NCBI RefSeq assembly: GCF_007483685.1
Contig: NZ_VMKN01000001.1
Location: forward strand, 1,476,393-1,540,392
Origin: Litoribacter populi
GTDB lineage: Bacteria; Bacteroidota; Bacteroidia; Cytophagales; Cyclobacteriaceae
DNA length: 64,000 nt
Direction: 5' to 3'
The notes beneath the pieces were generated by a model. The model did not search any database. It saw only the letters and a list, made by a program, of their open reading frames with translations, and was not told the origin of the DNA. Position numbers and translations under genes: made by a program. Below are positions 54,430-63,177 of this stretch, in pieces (the first letter of the stretch is position 1; each line of letters opens with the position of its first letter).

Positions 54430-57219
54430 TTAAAAGTGTTTAATCTGAAGATTCTCAAGAGTTTGATCATCCACCCAGCTCCTCATATCACTTAATGCTT
54501 CACTTCCATACTGATGCAGGCCTGCTTGTCTACTGTATTTTACAAAATTTATCCACAACAAAGGATCTCTATTGAAGCTAATGGCCTCTTGAAGGATAAT
54601 GTATTTCTCCATAAGGTTCTCCTCAGCTTCCACGGCTTTTAGGACCAATGGTGTCCAATAAGCATTTGCTGCCAAATCGCTACCATCCACCATTTTTCGC
54701 AATCTTTCGTGCCCAGGCTCTTTCCATTCCCCGGATTTCAGCATTTTTATAAGCTCAGAAATGTACTGCTCTTCTTGTTGAAAAGTAGCCGACTGCAATA
54801 CTAATGACTGCAGCCCTTCCAGTTCCCTTTCATCAAACCAATGGGCTTTTCTCCAAAGTGTCTCATATGCCAACCTTGACCGCATATCCACATCATCAAG
54901 TGTGGCTATTCTATCCAAGGCCTCTTGTTTTGCGGCAGGAAGAAGCCTAGCCAAAGCATTGAAAAACCGCTCCTCTTGGGTTTCGACATTTACTTCCTCC
55001 TCCAAATTCAACCATTCCGGCCAGTCAACCTGGTATTGAAGCGAAATACGTTTTGCCAAATCCTGCTTGCCACCATAATAAAGTATGGCTAAATGTTCAG
55101 GCTTGAAATTCCGGAAGCCTTTTTCTTCGGCCTGCTGAAGCTCCTTTGAAGACTTGTCAAAATCAAGTTCTCCAGCCAAAATCATTGCTGTAAGGTGATG
55201 GTAATATCCTGCCGAACTAGCAAATCCAAAGGCCAGCCCATTGCTGTACTCCACTGCTTCATTGATCCGGTTGGCCTGCAAGGTACGCAGGACTCTTAAC
55301 TGTCGCCATTCCTCTTCTTCATGGGGAGGACGTTCTTCTTCAAGTTTCTGGTCCAAAAACTCCAGATCCTCTGTTAGCGTTTTAGTAGGTTGGTTGCTCC
55401 ACTGGTTGGTCAGAATGGCCCGCTCCAATAAGGGAGTGCGGTCATCTTTCTCTTCATCCAAGGTAAACGGGGCGATATTCCCTTTTTGGTTGTGAAAGGC
55501 CAGACTGTTGACCTGTGCAATAAGGTCATTTCCTGGATCAAGCTCATCCTCAAATCGAATCAGGTGCTTTACTTTAAGCCCGATCTTATTGGCCAAGACC
55601 ACTTTTTCTTTTTCTGATACATTTTCCAAAAGCGCATAAGCATCCTCGGACTTGTTGATTTTGCTTTGTAGCAAGGCCAAGTTATTACTTAAATGGATGT
55701 TGCCAGGGAAGATTTCTAGTCCTTTGGTCAGGTAGAAAATGGCATCCAGGATTTTATTTTCCTTGTGCAAAACCGAAGATAAAAGTATTATATCGCTAAC
55801 AGTAGGAGCTACCTCCAGTCCTTGTTCAAGCTCCCTCTTGGCAAGGGTGGGTTGCCTTTGCGTCAGTTTAAGATGGGCAGAAGCATTTTTAGCTTTTGGG
55901 TTGCGGCGGTACCGGTCCCAAGAGTTTTCATAAAGAATCCCCGCTTCCAGAGGGCGATTGGTCGCGTAGTAATAATCGGCGGTCAAATTGGTGGAACTTG
56001 CGCTAAATTGTAATCCTATCACCCCATCAGCAAACATGATCAAACTGAGCATACCAATCAAGGCCCCCAGTCTCATGTGGATATACGCGAAGAGTTTTGG
56101 CTCAAACAACACCCTGTGTACCATTTGACCACTGTTCATCAGATTGGAGAAATTGGCAAGCACATAGGCGAAGAAAAGGGTGCTGAAAGCGATCTGGGTA
56201 TAGATAAACCCATGCCTCAGGAAGTCATGCATCGGCTGATTAACTGAAAAAGCAGCTTTCCAGAAAGTAAAGATAGCTATGGCAAAACCGATCAGGTAAA
56301 AGCTTTTCCCAATGGATGGAAAAGGGTAGGGTTGGTCGATTTGCTTGGTTTTGAGGTGAACTTCCAGGAAACCCAATCCACCAATTAGCAAAAACAGAAA
56401 TGGAATGGGTAATAGAGGAAAGCCAAAGGTTTCATTTCCTGTGATTTCCAAATACACAAATATCAGAGCTATCAGGTAAATAATGAAAACGGCTATGAAA
56501 TGCCAGACGACCTTGATTCCAACACCTTTGTTGAGTTTTACCAAGAGGTAAAATAGCCCTGTAATAGCTGAATGGCCAATGTATGCGAAGAATATGAAGG
56601 AAAAACCCATTGCCAAAAGGCTTAAGTTTTCGGCCATCATCAAGTATGGATTTACCACTGGGCTCAAAAATGCCAGGATAGGTAAAGTCAAAACAGCGAT
56701 TGGAATAATTACCAATGCCCGTTTGCCAATTTGCCAATGGTCTGCAAAGGTATGGATGAGCATGGCTGGCGCCACCATTCCAAGAATCCAGATTAGTAGC
56801 CCATAAGGGGTGTTAATTCCTCCAATATTAAGGCCATTGAAACCAGCTAAAAGGGAAAGCCCAATGAAAATCACTGAAGTAACAATAAAGGGTACCCGCT
56901 TAAAGGTGGAAACAAGTACCATCCCTGCTGCGGTCAGTAACCAAATGACAATACCAAATGCTAAAGTGGAATTGTTTTGGATGATAGGGGGGAGAGACTC
57001 AAAGTTTTGGAAAAGCACAAAGTTTTCAACTTCCAGAGGCAATTGCCAAAGTCCGAGGTTTAGGAATTTGAGGGGTATGTTGATCTTTTCTGAAAAAATG
57101 CCCGGCTCGAGCGGCATGGCCCGACCTGGGTTGATGTAGATTGTTTCTATCAGAAGTACACCTCCAATAAGGCATATCAGACCAAAAAGGAGGTAACTCG
57201 TACGACTTGAAAACGGCAT
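54430..57219 (-). CDS. large membrane protein with C-terminal TPR-like helices, unknown function
   Basis: A 929-residue protein that I cannot assign to a named family. Roughly the first 400 residues contain 10-11 hydrophobic helices. The remaining 520 residues are soluble and helical with TPR-like repeats ('LKLTQRQPTLAKRELEQGLE', 'FYLTKGLEIFPGNIHLSNNL', 'LSNNLALLQSKINKSEDAYA'). The combination resembles membrane-anchored TPR scaffolds. Its ATG overlaps the gatC stop (TAATG), so it is translationally coupled to gatC, but nothing links it functionally to tRNA amidation. Confidence 0.75.
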   Translation of the reverse strand: MPFSSRTSYLLFGLICLIGGVLLIETIYINPGRAMPLEPGIFSEKINIPLKFLNLGLWQLPLEVENFVLFQNFESLPPIIQNNSTLAFGIVIWLLTAAGMVLVSTFKRVPFIVTSVIFIGLSLLAGFNGLNIGGINTPYGLLIWILGMVAPAMLIHTFADHWQIGKRALVIIPIAVLTLPILAFLSPVVNPYLMMAENLSLLAMGFSFIFFAYIGHSAITGLFYLLVKLNKGVGIKVVWHFIAVFIIYLIALIFVYLEITGNETFGFPLLPIPFLFLLIGGLGFLEVHLKTKQIDQPYPFPSIGKSFYLIGFAIAIFTFWKAAFSVNQPMHDFLRHGFIYTQIAFSTLFFAYVLANFSNLMNSGQMVHRVLFEPKLFAYIHMRLGALIGMLSLIMFADGVIGLQFSASSTNLTADYYYATNRPLEAGILYENSWDRYRRNPKAKNASAHLKLTQRQPTLAKRELEQGLEVAPTVSDIILLSSVLHKENKILDAIFYLTKGLEIFPGNIHLSNNLALLQSKINKSEDAYALLENVSEKEKVVLANKIGLKVKHLIRFEDELDPGNDLIAQVNSLAFHNQKGNIAPFTLDEEKDDRTPLLERAILTNQWSNQPTKTLTEDLEFLDQKLEEERPPHEEEEWRQLRVLRTLQANRINEAVEYSNGLAFGFASSAGYYHHLTAMILAGELDFDKSSKELQQAEEKGFRNFKPEHLAILYYGGKQDLAKRISLQYQVDWPEWLNLEEEVNVETQEERFFNALARLLPAAKQEALDRIATLDDVDMRSRLAYETLWRKAHWFDERELEGLQSLVLQSATFQQEEQYISELIKMLKSGEWKEPGHERLRKMVDGSDLAANAYWTPLVLKAVEAEENLMEKYIILQEAISFNRDPLLWINFVKYSRQAGLHQYGSEALSDMRSWVDDQTLENLQIKHF

Positions 57220-57506
57220 TATTCCATTACTTTTGGTACCCTGAAATAATCAGAGTCTTTCTGAGGGGCATTTTGAAGGCCCTTATCATGCGATAAATGC
57301 TCGCCGACCTTGTCTTCCCTCAATACATTGACCTCTGATGACATGGTGGTGATAGGCTCTACGCCCTCTGTGTCCACCTCGTTGAGTTTTTCCACCCAAT
57401 CCAGGATCTGGGTCATGTCTTTAGTCATTTTTTCAGCACCTGCCTCGTCAAACTCAAGTCTGGCCAGGTGGGCGATTTTCTTAAGGGTATTGTTATCTAT
57501 TTTCAT
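57219..57506 (-). CDS. gatC: Asp-tRNA(Asn)/Glu-tRNA(Gln) amidotransferase subunit C
   Basis: A 95-residue GatC. It clamps GatA and GatB, which make Gln-tRNA(Gln) and Asn-tRNA(Asn) from mischarged tRNAs. 'LKKIAHLARLEFDEAGAEKM' and 'ILDWVEKLNEVDTEGVEPI' are the family's two conserved helices, and 'LREDKVGEHLSHDKGLQNAP' is the extended linker. gatA and gatB are not adjacent. The start overlaps plsC by 14 bases. Confidence 0.93.
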   Translation of the reverse strand: MKIDNNTLKKIAHLARLEFDEAGAEKMTKDMTQILDWVEKLNEVDTEGVEPITTMSSEVNVLREDKVGEHLSHDKGLQNAPQKDSDYFRVPKVME

Positions 57507-58293
57507 GTATTATTAAATTCTTGATGTTGGTGGTGTCCGGTATGGGATGCTCCGCGGCAACTGGCTGCGGATTGTCCTTACAAAGTTGCTCCTGAATGAT
57601 GTTATAGCAGCGCTCCTTGAGCTCTCCGGCGGCTTTAACGGCCAAACCTTCCACTGAAATCGGTGGATGAAAAACGACCTTGATGTTTTTATAGTTCAAC
57701 AGCAGTTTTCCATCGTCCGGCAAAATTAAATGATTATAGGATAAAGTTACAGGAATAATGGGGATTTGTTTCTCTATGGCCACCTTGAATGCCCCGTCTT
57801 TAAACCTCCCCATCTCCGGTGGGTTCTGCGCAATGATGCCTCCTTCTGGAAAAATTACCACGCTACTACCCTCATCCAATGCCTCTTTGGTTTTGAAAAT
57901 TGTCTCACCACGGCTTCTGAGGCTGTTCCTGTTTACTGCAATATGCAGATTGCGGAACATGTACCCGAACAAGGGGAGTTTGCCCAAAGAGCTTTTCCCA
58001 ATAAACACCGCATCATTAGGAATCAGTCCTAAAGCAGGGATGTCTAAGTAGGAAAAGTGGTTAGCTACGATAATGTATTGCTTGCTGAACTTGAGGTGGT
58101 GGCGGTTTTGGTATTTAACTCTGATGAAAAGCATAATAAAAAAGAACTTGGCCCACACCCGGTTGAGCATACGCCCGTACTTTTTCAACCCAGGCACCTC
58201 GATGGTGATCACAAATATGGGCAGCAAAAGCAGGAAAGTGATGGCAAATACCACCATTCCATACACGGAATATATTCTTCTGAGGGTGTTCAT
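57493..58293 (-). CDS. plsC: 1-acyl-sn-glycerol-3-phosphate acyltransferase
   Basis: A 266-residue membrane-associated acyltransferase that makes phosphatidic acid. The HX4D motif is NHFSYLD (about 78-84), and FPEGGI (about 150-155) is the second conserved block. An N-terminal helix (VFAITFLLLLPIFVITI) anchors it in the inner membrane. It begins directly after the globin stop and overlaps gatC at its end, so globin-plsC-gatC-TPR form one run of minus-strand genes. Confidence 0.92.
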   Translation of the reverse strand: MNTLRRIYSVYGMVVFAITFLLLLPIFVITIEVPGLKKYGRMLNRVWAKFFFIMLFIRVKYQNRHHLKFSKQYIIVANHFSYLDIPALGLIPNDAVFIGKSSLGKLPLFGYMFRNLHIAVNRNSLRSRGETIFKTKEALDEGSSVVIFPEGGIIAQNPPEMGRFKDGAFKVAIEKQIPIIPVTLSYNHLILPDDGKLLLNYKNIKVVFHPPISVEGLAVKAAGELKERCYNIIQEQLCKDNPQPVAAEHPIPDTTNIKNLIIHENR

Positions 58294-58665
58294 CTATTTG
58301 TTCATCATGTGGTTGGCCACTTTGACAAAGTAGCCCAACATCTGATCTTTTACGGTTTGGTCAAAGTCCATTTTGTCCACGGCCTTCATCATGGCATTTA
58401 GCCAGGCGTCCCTCATTTCTCCTCCGATTTCCCAGTTGAAATGCCTCCTTCGTAACATAGGATGCCCACGCTTTTCGTTGTAGGTTTGAGGTCCGCCGAA
58501 AACCTGCAGCAGGAAAAGGAATAGCCTCTCCTCAGCCGGTGCTAATTCCTCTGGGTAAAGTGCTCTCAGATCAGGGTGCAACGCCACTTCTTGATAGAAA
58601 TGAGCGGTCAGTTTTCTGATTTTTTCTTCTCCAATAGCGCTATAGATGGTCTGGAAATCGTGCAT
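58294..58665 (-). CDS. truncated haemoglobin, group II (TrHbO-like)
   Basis: A 123-residue 2/2 globin. 'FGGPQTYNEKRGHPMLRRRH' holds the TrHb signature with the proximal His at its end, and 'EMRDAWLNAMMKAVD' carries the group II Trp at G8. These proteins bind O2 or NO and protect against nitrosative or oxygen stress. The ATG at 58665 is preferred to the TTG at 58683. It is the leading gene of a run that continues with plsC. Confidence 0.92.
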   Translation of the reverse strand: MHDFQTIYSAIGEEKIRKLTAHFYQEVALHPDLRALYPEELAPAEERLFLFLLQVFGGPQTYNEKRGHPMLRRRHFNWEIGGEMRDAWLNAMMKAVDKMDFDQTVKDQMLGYFVKVANHMMNK

Positions 58666-58731
58666 GCTTATACTTTGGCACAAACATACTTAAAAAACAA
58701 CGAAATGCTTGGTGATGGTGCTTAACAAATA

Positions 58732-60093
58732 TTAAACCATCCGTTTGACCCTTAGGGAAGTGCCTTCCGAACTGATGACGACAATTTTCTCCCCACGGTC
58801 GATAAATTCTCCGCGGCTATAGGCATCGTAAAGCTCATCATCCACGATGATTTTTCCACTTGGCATCAGGCGGGTTTGAGTCACACCTTCCTTGCCCACC
58901 ATGGTATCGCTGTAGAAGGAGCTGGTATACCCCTCCGATTTTTTGAGCGTAGTAGCCAAAGAAATATGGCTGAAAGCCTTCCACTGGTTTACCTTAGGTG
59001 CCATATAGAAGATCAGGATAATGCTGATGACTGCTGAAAGTATCACTGTAAGCAATGCGGTGAACAATTCGCCGGTAGACACAAAAGTGAAGTCGAAGGC
59101 GTCATTAGGGAGCATGCCAAAAGTCAGCCCGGCTAGAATTCCCAAAATGCCCAAGATTCCAAATACCCCAAATCCCGGCAGCACAAATATTTCCACCGCG
59201 AGTAAAATAAAGCCAACAACGAAAATCAAAATTTCCCAGTTGCCCGCCAAACCAGTGAGGTAGTAGGGAATAAAATACAGAATCATGGCCAGAACGGATG
59301 CGGCCAAGGGGAAACCTACTCCTGGGGTCTGGATTTCAAAGTAAATCCCTGCAAAGATGATTAGGATCAAAAAACCGCTCACGGCTGGGTTAAGGAAGAA
59401 GGCGATGACTTTTTCGACCCCACTGGACTCGTAGCGGATGATCTCAAAATCAGTGATTCCTTGCATTTCAATAATTTCCTCAATATTGCTAACCTGCGCT
59501 TCGCAAAAACCATGTTCTATAGCTTCTGAAACCGAAAAAGTGACCACAGATCCCTCTTTGGTTATGCCTTCTATCTCGATGCTTTCGTCCACCATGGCCT
59601 CTGCAATCTGTGGATTCCTGCCCTTGGCTTCGGCAGTACTCCTCATCATGGAGCGCATGTAGGATTGATATTTGTCAGGGGCCGCTTCGCCTGAGCCTCC
59701 CACCACCACTGTTGCGGCTCCAATACTGGCACCTCGAGCCATGTAGATGCTATCGGCAGCCACGGAGATGAGGGCGCCAGCGGAGGCAGCATCCTTGTCA
59801 ATAAACACATGGATAGGGATTTCCGATTCCAATACCATCGTGCGAATATCATCGGCATCATTGACAGCTCCACCGTAAGTGTCCATGTGGATGATGATTA
59901 GGTCGGCTCCTTTTTCCTTAGCTTCTTCCATGGCCAAAGTAACCTGTCGGTTCATCCGTGGATCAATGTCCGATTTAATGTCAAAAACGAAAACTTTAGA
60001 CTTTGAAGCAGGAATGCTGTCCTCCTGAAAGGCAAAGCCTTGTGAGGTAAGCAAGCCGAACAGACAAAGCCAGATATAGAATTGATACTTCAT
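58732..60093 (-). CDS. NfeD-family membrane-bound serine protease (ClpP-class)
   Basis: A 453-residue protein with a signal peptide (LCLFGLLTSQGFAF), a ClpP/SPPA-like protease domain, four or five membrane helices, and a C-terminal OB-fold NfeD domain (about 395-450). The nucleophile Ser104 is in KDAASAGALIS, with 'MDTYGGAVNDADDI' before it; Lys141 may be the general base. This is the long NfeD form, often paired with an SPFH/stomatin protein, but none is adjacent here. The substrate is likely a membrane protein. Confidence 0.88.
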   Translation of the reverse strand: MKYQFYIWLCLFGLLTSQGFAFQEDSIPASKSKVFVFDIKSDIDPRMNRQVTLAMEEAKEKGADLIIIHMDTYGGAVNDADDIRTMVLESEIPIHVFIDKDAASAGALISVAADSIYMARGASIGAATVVVGGSGEAAPDKYQSYMRSMMRSTAEAKGRNPQIAEAMVDESIEIEGITKEGSVVTFSVSEAIEHGFCEAQVSNIEEIIEMQGITDFEIIRYESSGVEKVIAFFLNPAVSGFLILIIFAGIYFEIQTPGVGFPLAASVLAMILYFIPYYLTGLAGNWEILIFVVGFILLAVEIFVLPGFGVFGILGILGILAGLTFGMLPNDAFDFTFVSTGELFTALLTVILSAVISIILIFYMAPKVNQWKAFSHISLATTLKKSEGYTSSFYSDTMVGKEGVTQTRLMPSGKIIVDDELYDAYSRGEFIDRGEKIVVISSEGTSLRVKRMV

Positions 60094-60401
60094 GAATAAT
60101 CTAATTTACTTACCAATATACCTAAATTATTGATTTTATCGTTGCACCTATAGCAAAAGAATCGACTTTCCAGCAATTTGGAGGGCGCATTTATAAGTGA
60201 GAAATTTAACCAATATTAAATATTTTAGTGGTTGAACCCGGTTGTATTTAAAGAAATAAATTTGAAATTTGTAGGCAATAATTACCTCTTGGCCACATAT
60301 TTCGAAGCAAAGGGCAAACATCGTCCAAAACAATTCGTTATTGCTGAAAACAGGTGAATTTTATTAAAAAAGTAACAATAATAGCAGGTAAGAATATTCT
60401 A
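60094..60401. other. divergent intergenic region upstream of the LysM gene
   Basis: About 308 AT-rich bases between the NfeD and LysM genes, which are divergent. TAAATTTG at 60257-60264 (plus) matches the -7 element TAnnTTTG and would give a leader of about 140 bases for the LysM gene. No coding frame, RNA gene or repeat array was recognised. Confidence 0.45.
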
Positions 60402-61604
60402 ATGAAGAAAAGTTTATTGACTTTGTGTTTAATGGGTCTTGGAATAGCAGTGTCGGCATCTGACTTTGCGGCCATGGACTCTGTGGGGATTGAGAAAAAG
60501 GATGGCAAAACTTTCATCATCCATGAAATTGACCAAAAGGAAACCCTCTTTGGTATTGCCAGGCGTTATGACGCCCCCATGAACGATATTATTACCGCAA
60601 ACCCTACTTTGGCCAGTGGCCTTCAGCCTGGTCAGAGGATTAGAATCCCCTATGTAGAAAAGGCGCCGCTTCCGGAAGGGGCAAAACTTCACAAGGTTAT
60701 GCCTGGTGAAACTCTTTTTGCTATTGCTAAAAGCCATAATGTGAGCGTCCAAGAAGTAACCGAATGGAACAACCTTGACGGCAACGGGCTTAACGTAGGG
60801 CAAAATTTGATAATCAAGGAAGGCAAGAAGCCGGCAGCTACCGCTGAAACGGCCACTCCTCCAAGCACTGCTCCAGCCACTAAGCGCGAAGAGCCAAGAC
60901 GTGAAGAGACCAAAAAGGCTGAATCGCCTCGCACAAGCTCTTCTGCTCCTACTACTGCCTCCTCCTCTGATGGGGAATGGGTAATGCATACTGTGGCTCA
61001 AGGCGAAACATTATTTTCCCTAGCGAAAGACTACGATACCAAAGTTGATGATATTATCCGCTGGAATCTGCTTACTTCTACCAACTTGGCCCCTGGCCAA
61101 AAACTTAAAGTAAGTCAACGGGATGGAAGTGCTACCACCCAAACACCCGCTCAGTCTCAAACATCAGCCCAGACCCAACCAAGGACTCAGCATCCTGAAA
61201 AACCTAAAAGCGGGGACGCTGAAAAGGCAAATGTAGCTCAAAAGTGGATAGAAACGGTAAGAAGTGAAACCCCCGCCGAGAATCCACGACCAGTGGTAAA
61301 TACCAGAAGCACACCGGTAGAGGAAGAATCCACCGAAAGGAAAAACATCAAAGAAAGCGGACAGGCGGAGGTCATCGAAGGGACGGGCAACCATACCAAG
61401 TACTTAGTGCTTCATAGAAACGCTCCCGTGGGAACCATCATGAGGATCAGAAATGAGGAGAATGATGTGACTATCTTTGCAAGAGTGGTTGGCAAACTTC
61501 CAGAAACCGGCGACAATGGAAGGCTTTTGATTAAGGTTTCCAAAGCAGCCTTCGAACAGCTTCGCGCAGTTAATAGTAGATTCCCTGTAGAGGTTTCTTA
61601 TTAA
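60402..61604 (+). CDS. LysM-repeat cell-wall protein with RlpA-like C-terminus
   Basis: A 400-residue exported protein with a signal peptide (MKKSLLTLCLMGLGIAVSAS). Three LysM domains bind peptidoglycan: 'IDQKETLFGIARRYD', 'VMPGETLFAIAKSHN' and 'VAQGETLFSLAKDYD', each ending in a P-G-Q-x-[IL] turn. Two linkers rich in Pro, Thr, Ala and Gln separate the domains. The last 80 residues, 'NAPVGTIMRIRNEENDVTIF' to 'RFPVEVSY', resemble the double-psi beta-barrel of RlpA-like proteins. The RlpA catalytic Asp is not evident. Its role is likely in septal or lateral wall maintenance. The start at 60402 gives a proper signal peptide. Confidence 0.87.
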   Translation: MKKSLLTLCLMGLGIAVSASDFAAMDSVGIEKKDGKTFIIHEIDQKETLFGIARRYDAPMNDIITANPTLASGLQPGQRIRIPYVEKAPLPEGAKLHKVMPGETLFAIAKSHNVSVQEVTEWNNLDGNGLNVGQNLIIKEGKKPAATAETATPPSTAPATKREEPRREETKKAESPRTSSSAPTTASSSDGEWVMHTVAQGETLFSLAKDYDTKVDDIIRWNLLTSTNLAPGQKLKVSQRDGSATTQTPAQSQTSAQTQPRTQHPEKPKSGDAEKANVAQKWIETVRSETPAENPRPVVNTRSTPVEEESTERKNIKESGQAEVIEGTGNHTKYLVLHRNAPVGTIMRIRNEENDVTIFARVVGKLPETGDNGRLLIKVSKAAFEQLRAVNSRFPVEVSY

Positions 61605-61625
61605 TATAGACTTAATTAGATTTAT

Positions 61626-61657
61626 AAAAGAGCTGGCAGAGAATTGCCAGCTCTTTT
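61626..61657 (+). terminator. terminator of the LysM gene
   Basis: AAAAGAGCTGGCA (61626-61638) and TGCCAGCTCTTTT (61645-61657) form a perfect 13-bp stem with a 6-base loop and a T-run. Confidence 0.92.
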
Positions 61658-61674
61658 TACGTGTAAGCCTTCCT

Positions 61675-61702
61675 GTCTTCGGTCTTCTGTCTTCGGTCTT
61701 CT
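61675..61702. repeat. heptanucleotide array, GTCTTCK (4 units)
   Basis: GTCTTCG, GTCTTCT, GTCTTCG, GTCTTCT: four alternating units in 7-base register directly after the LysM terminator. The word differs from the CATCCGN and GTACNNN families but the period is the same. Confidence 0.9.
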
Positions 61703-61764
61703 CGTTATCTAGTTGATTTTCAGTAAGAAATTACTGATTTTGTTTTCATTTGTCAGCTAGCCAC

Positions 61765-61797
61765 TTTTGCGATTGTCCTTTTTTCACTCTACTTTTG
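61765..61797 (+). promoter_or_regulatory. full Bacteroidota-type promoter
   Basis: TTTTG at 61765-61769 (-33) and TACTTTTG at 61790-61797 (-7, TAnnTTTG) are separated by 20 bases, the canonical spacing. The ATG at 61816 follows 18 bases later. Confidence 0.75.
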
Positions 61798-61815
61798 TGT
61801 TCGATTGCCATTATA

Positions 61816-62373
61816 ATGAATAAATTACAACTCTTCCTTCACCATTTCTTCCGGTTTATCTGGAATGCTATCTTCATTATTTCCTATCCGATTCTCGCCT
61901 CCTTCGGGCTGGTATTTGTCGGTATTACGTATTTATTTTCGGGACTCTCAAAAGTTTTGACCAAAATGCGGAAAGGGGAAAAGATGGAAGTTACTTTTGA
62001 CAACGCAGAATGGAAAAATATTAACCAAGATGTCAAGCTGATTGAAGGGAAGGTTTTTACTCAGATCATGTTTGGGCCAAGTGGCTATCACTTTAGAAGG
62101 TCTGACGGTGTGCCATCCATCCTGGAGGATCACGTTTTTGGAAAGAAAATCAAAGTTCTGGATGAAGGGCTGCTTCTTGAGAAATGGAATAGTACAGAGT
62201 CAAAGGACCTGCCTGATTTTGATATTTGCCTCTACAATCCTGACGAAGACTCCTTGAAGTCCCTGACCACTATCAAATGCTTTGATTGGCATCTTTCAGA
62301 AAAAGAGGATAATCTGCTAAACTTCAAATGGTTTGATGGAACCCAGGGCGGAGAAGTGAAAATTGCTCTATGA
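61816..62373 (+). CDS. hypothetical membrane-anchored protein coupled to TIGR02757
   Basis: A 185-residue protein with one or two N-terminal membrane helices (about 13-43) and a soluble beta-rich C-terminus (VTFDNAEWKNINQDVKLIEG ... LNFKWFDGTQGGEVKI). I do not recognise the family. The ATG at 61816 follows a good promoter; an earlier start at 61750 would overlap that promoter and is rejected. The stop overlaps the next gene's ATG by four bases, so the two proteins are produced together. Confidence 0.7.
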   Translation: MNKLQLFLHHFFRFIWNAIFIISYPILASFGLVFVGITYLFSGLSKVLTKMRKGEKMEVTFDNAEWKNINQDVKLIEGKVFTQIMFGPSGYHFRRSDGVPSILEDHVFGKKIKVLDEGLLLEKWNSTESKDLPDFDICLYNPDEDSLKSLTTIKCFDWHLSEKEDNLLNFKWFDGTQGGEVKIAL

Positions 62374-63134
62374 GGAAGGGCTTAAAAGAGTTTTTAGATG
62401 AAAAAGTGGCTTTTTATAACCAGCCGGATTTCATCGAAAATGACCCCATCTGCATTCCCCATCGTTTTACGAAATCCCAAGATATTGAGATCGCGGGTTT
62501 TTTTGCTGCTATTTTGGCCTGGGGACAACGCAAGACCATTATCAACAAATGCGTTTCACTTATGGAGATGATGGATAATGCGCCACATGATTTCATCCTT
62601 CATCATAGTGAAGAGGAATTAAAGCCCTTCCTGCAATTTAAGCATCGTACCTTCAATGCCACCGATACATTATATTTTTTAGCATTCTTTCAGAAGTTTT
62701 ACAAAAACCATAACAGTCTAGAAGAGGCTTTCCTTCCTATGGGTAAAAGCATGGAGATGGAGAAAATGCTGGTCCATTTTCATGATTTCTTTTTTGATGA
62801 CCCACTTGCCCCTCAGCGAACCCGAAAACACATCGCCACACCTGCCCGAAAAGCAGCCTGTAAACGCATCAACATGTTCCTCCGTTGGATGGTGAGAAAA
62901 GACGACAAGGGTGTAGATTTTGGAATTTGGAACAGGATATCTCCTTCTCAATTGATCTGCCCCTGCGATGTGCATGTGGATAGGGTAGGTCGCAAACTAG
63001 GACTCATAGAAAGAAAGCAGACCGACTGGCGCACCGCCATAGAGCTCACCTCCTGCCTCGCCGAACTGGATCCAAGAGATCCGGTGAAGTATGATTTTGC
63101 GCTTTTCGGATTAGGAGTGGAGGAGAAGTATTGA
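62370..63134 (+). CDS. TIGR02757-family protein
   Basis: A 254-residue cytoplasmic protein. 'IPHRFTKSQDIEIAGFFAAI' and 'LAWGQRKTIINKCVSLMEMM' are diagnostic of TIGR02757, a family found mainly in Bacteroidota. The C-terminal half has 'LFLRWMVRKDDKGVDFGIW'-like sequence and 'LICPCDVHVDRVGRKLGL' with a His-x-Asp pair, recalling HhH-GPD DNA glycosylases, to which the family shows a structural resemblance as far as I know. Function is undetermined; base-excision repair is a guess. Coupled to the membrane protein upstream. Confidence 0.88.
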   Translation: MRKGLKEFLDEKVAFYNQPDFIENDPICIPHRFTKSQDIEIAGFFAAILAWGQRKTIINKCVSLMEMMDNAPHDFILHHSEEELKPFLQFKHRTFNATDTLYFLAFFQKFYKNHNSLEEAFLPMGKSMEMEKMLVHFHDFFFDDPLAPQRTRKHIATPARKAACKRINMFLRWMVRKDDKGVDFGIWNRISPSQLICPCDVHVDRVGRKLGLIERKQTDWRTAIELTSCLAELDPRDPVKYDFALFGLGVEEKY

Positions 63135-63177
63135 GGTAAAATGGGACACAGAGTTACGCTGACCTCGTACTTCTAAC

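Noticed and set aside
60094-60401. Riboswitch upstream of the LysM gene
   Set aside because: No conserved aptamer-like structure was recognisable; the long leader is only inferred from a promoter match.
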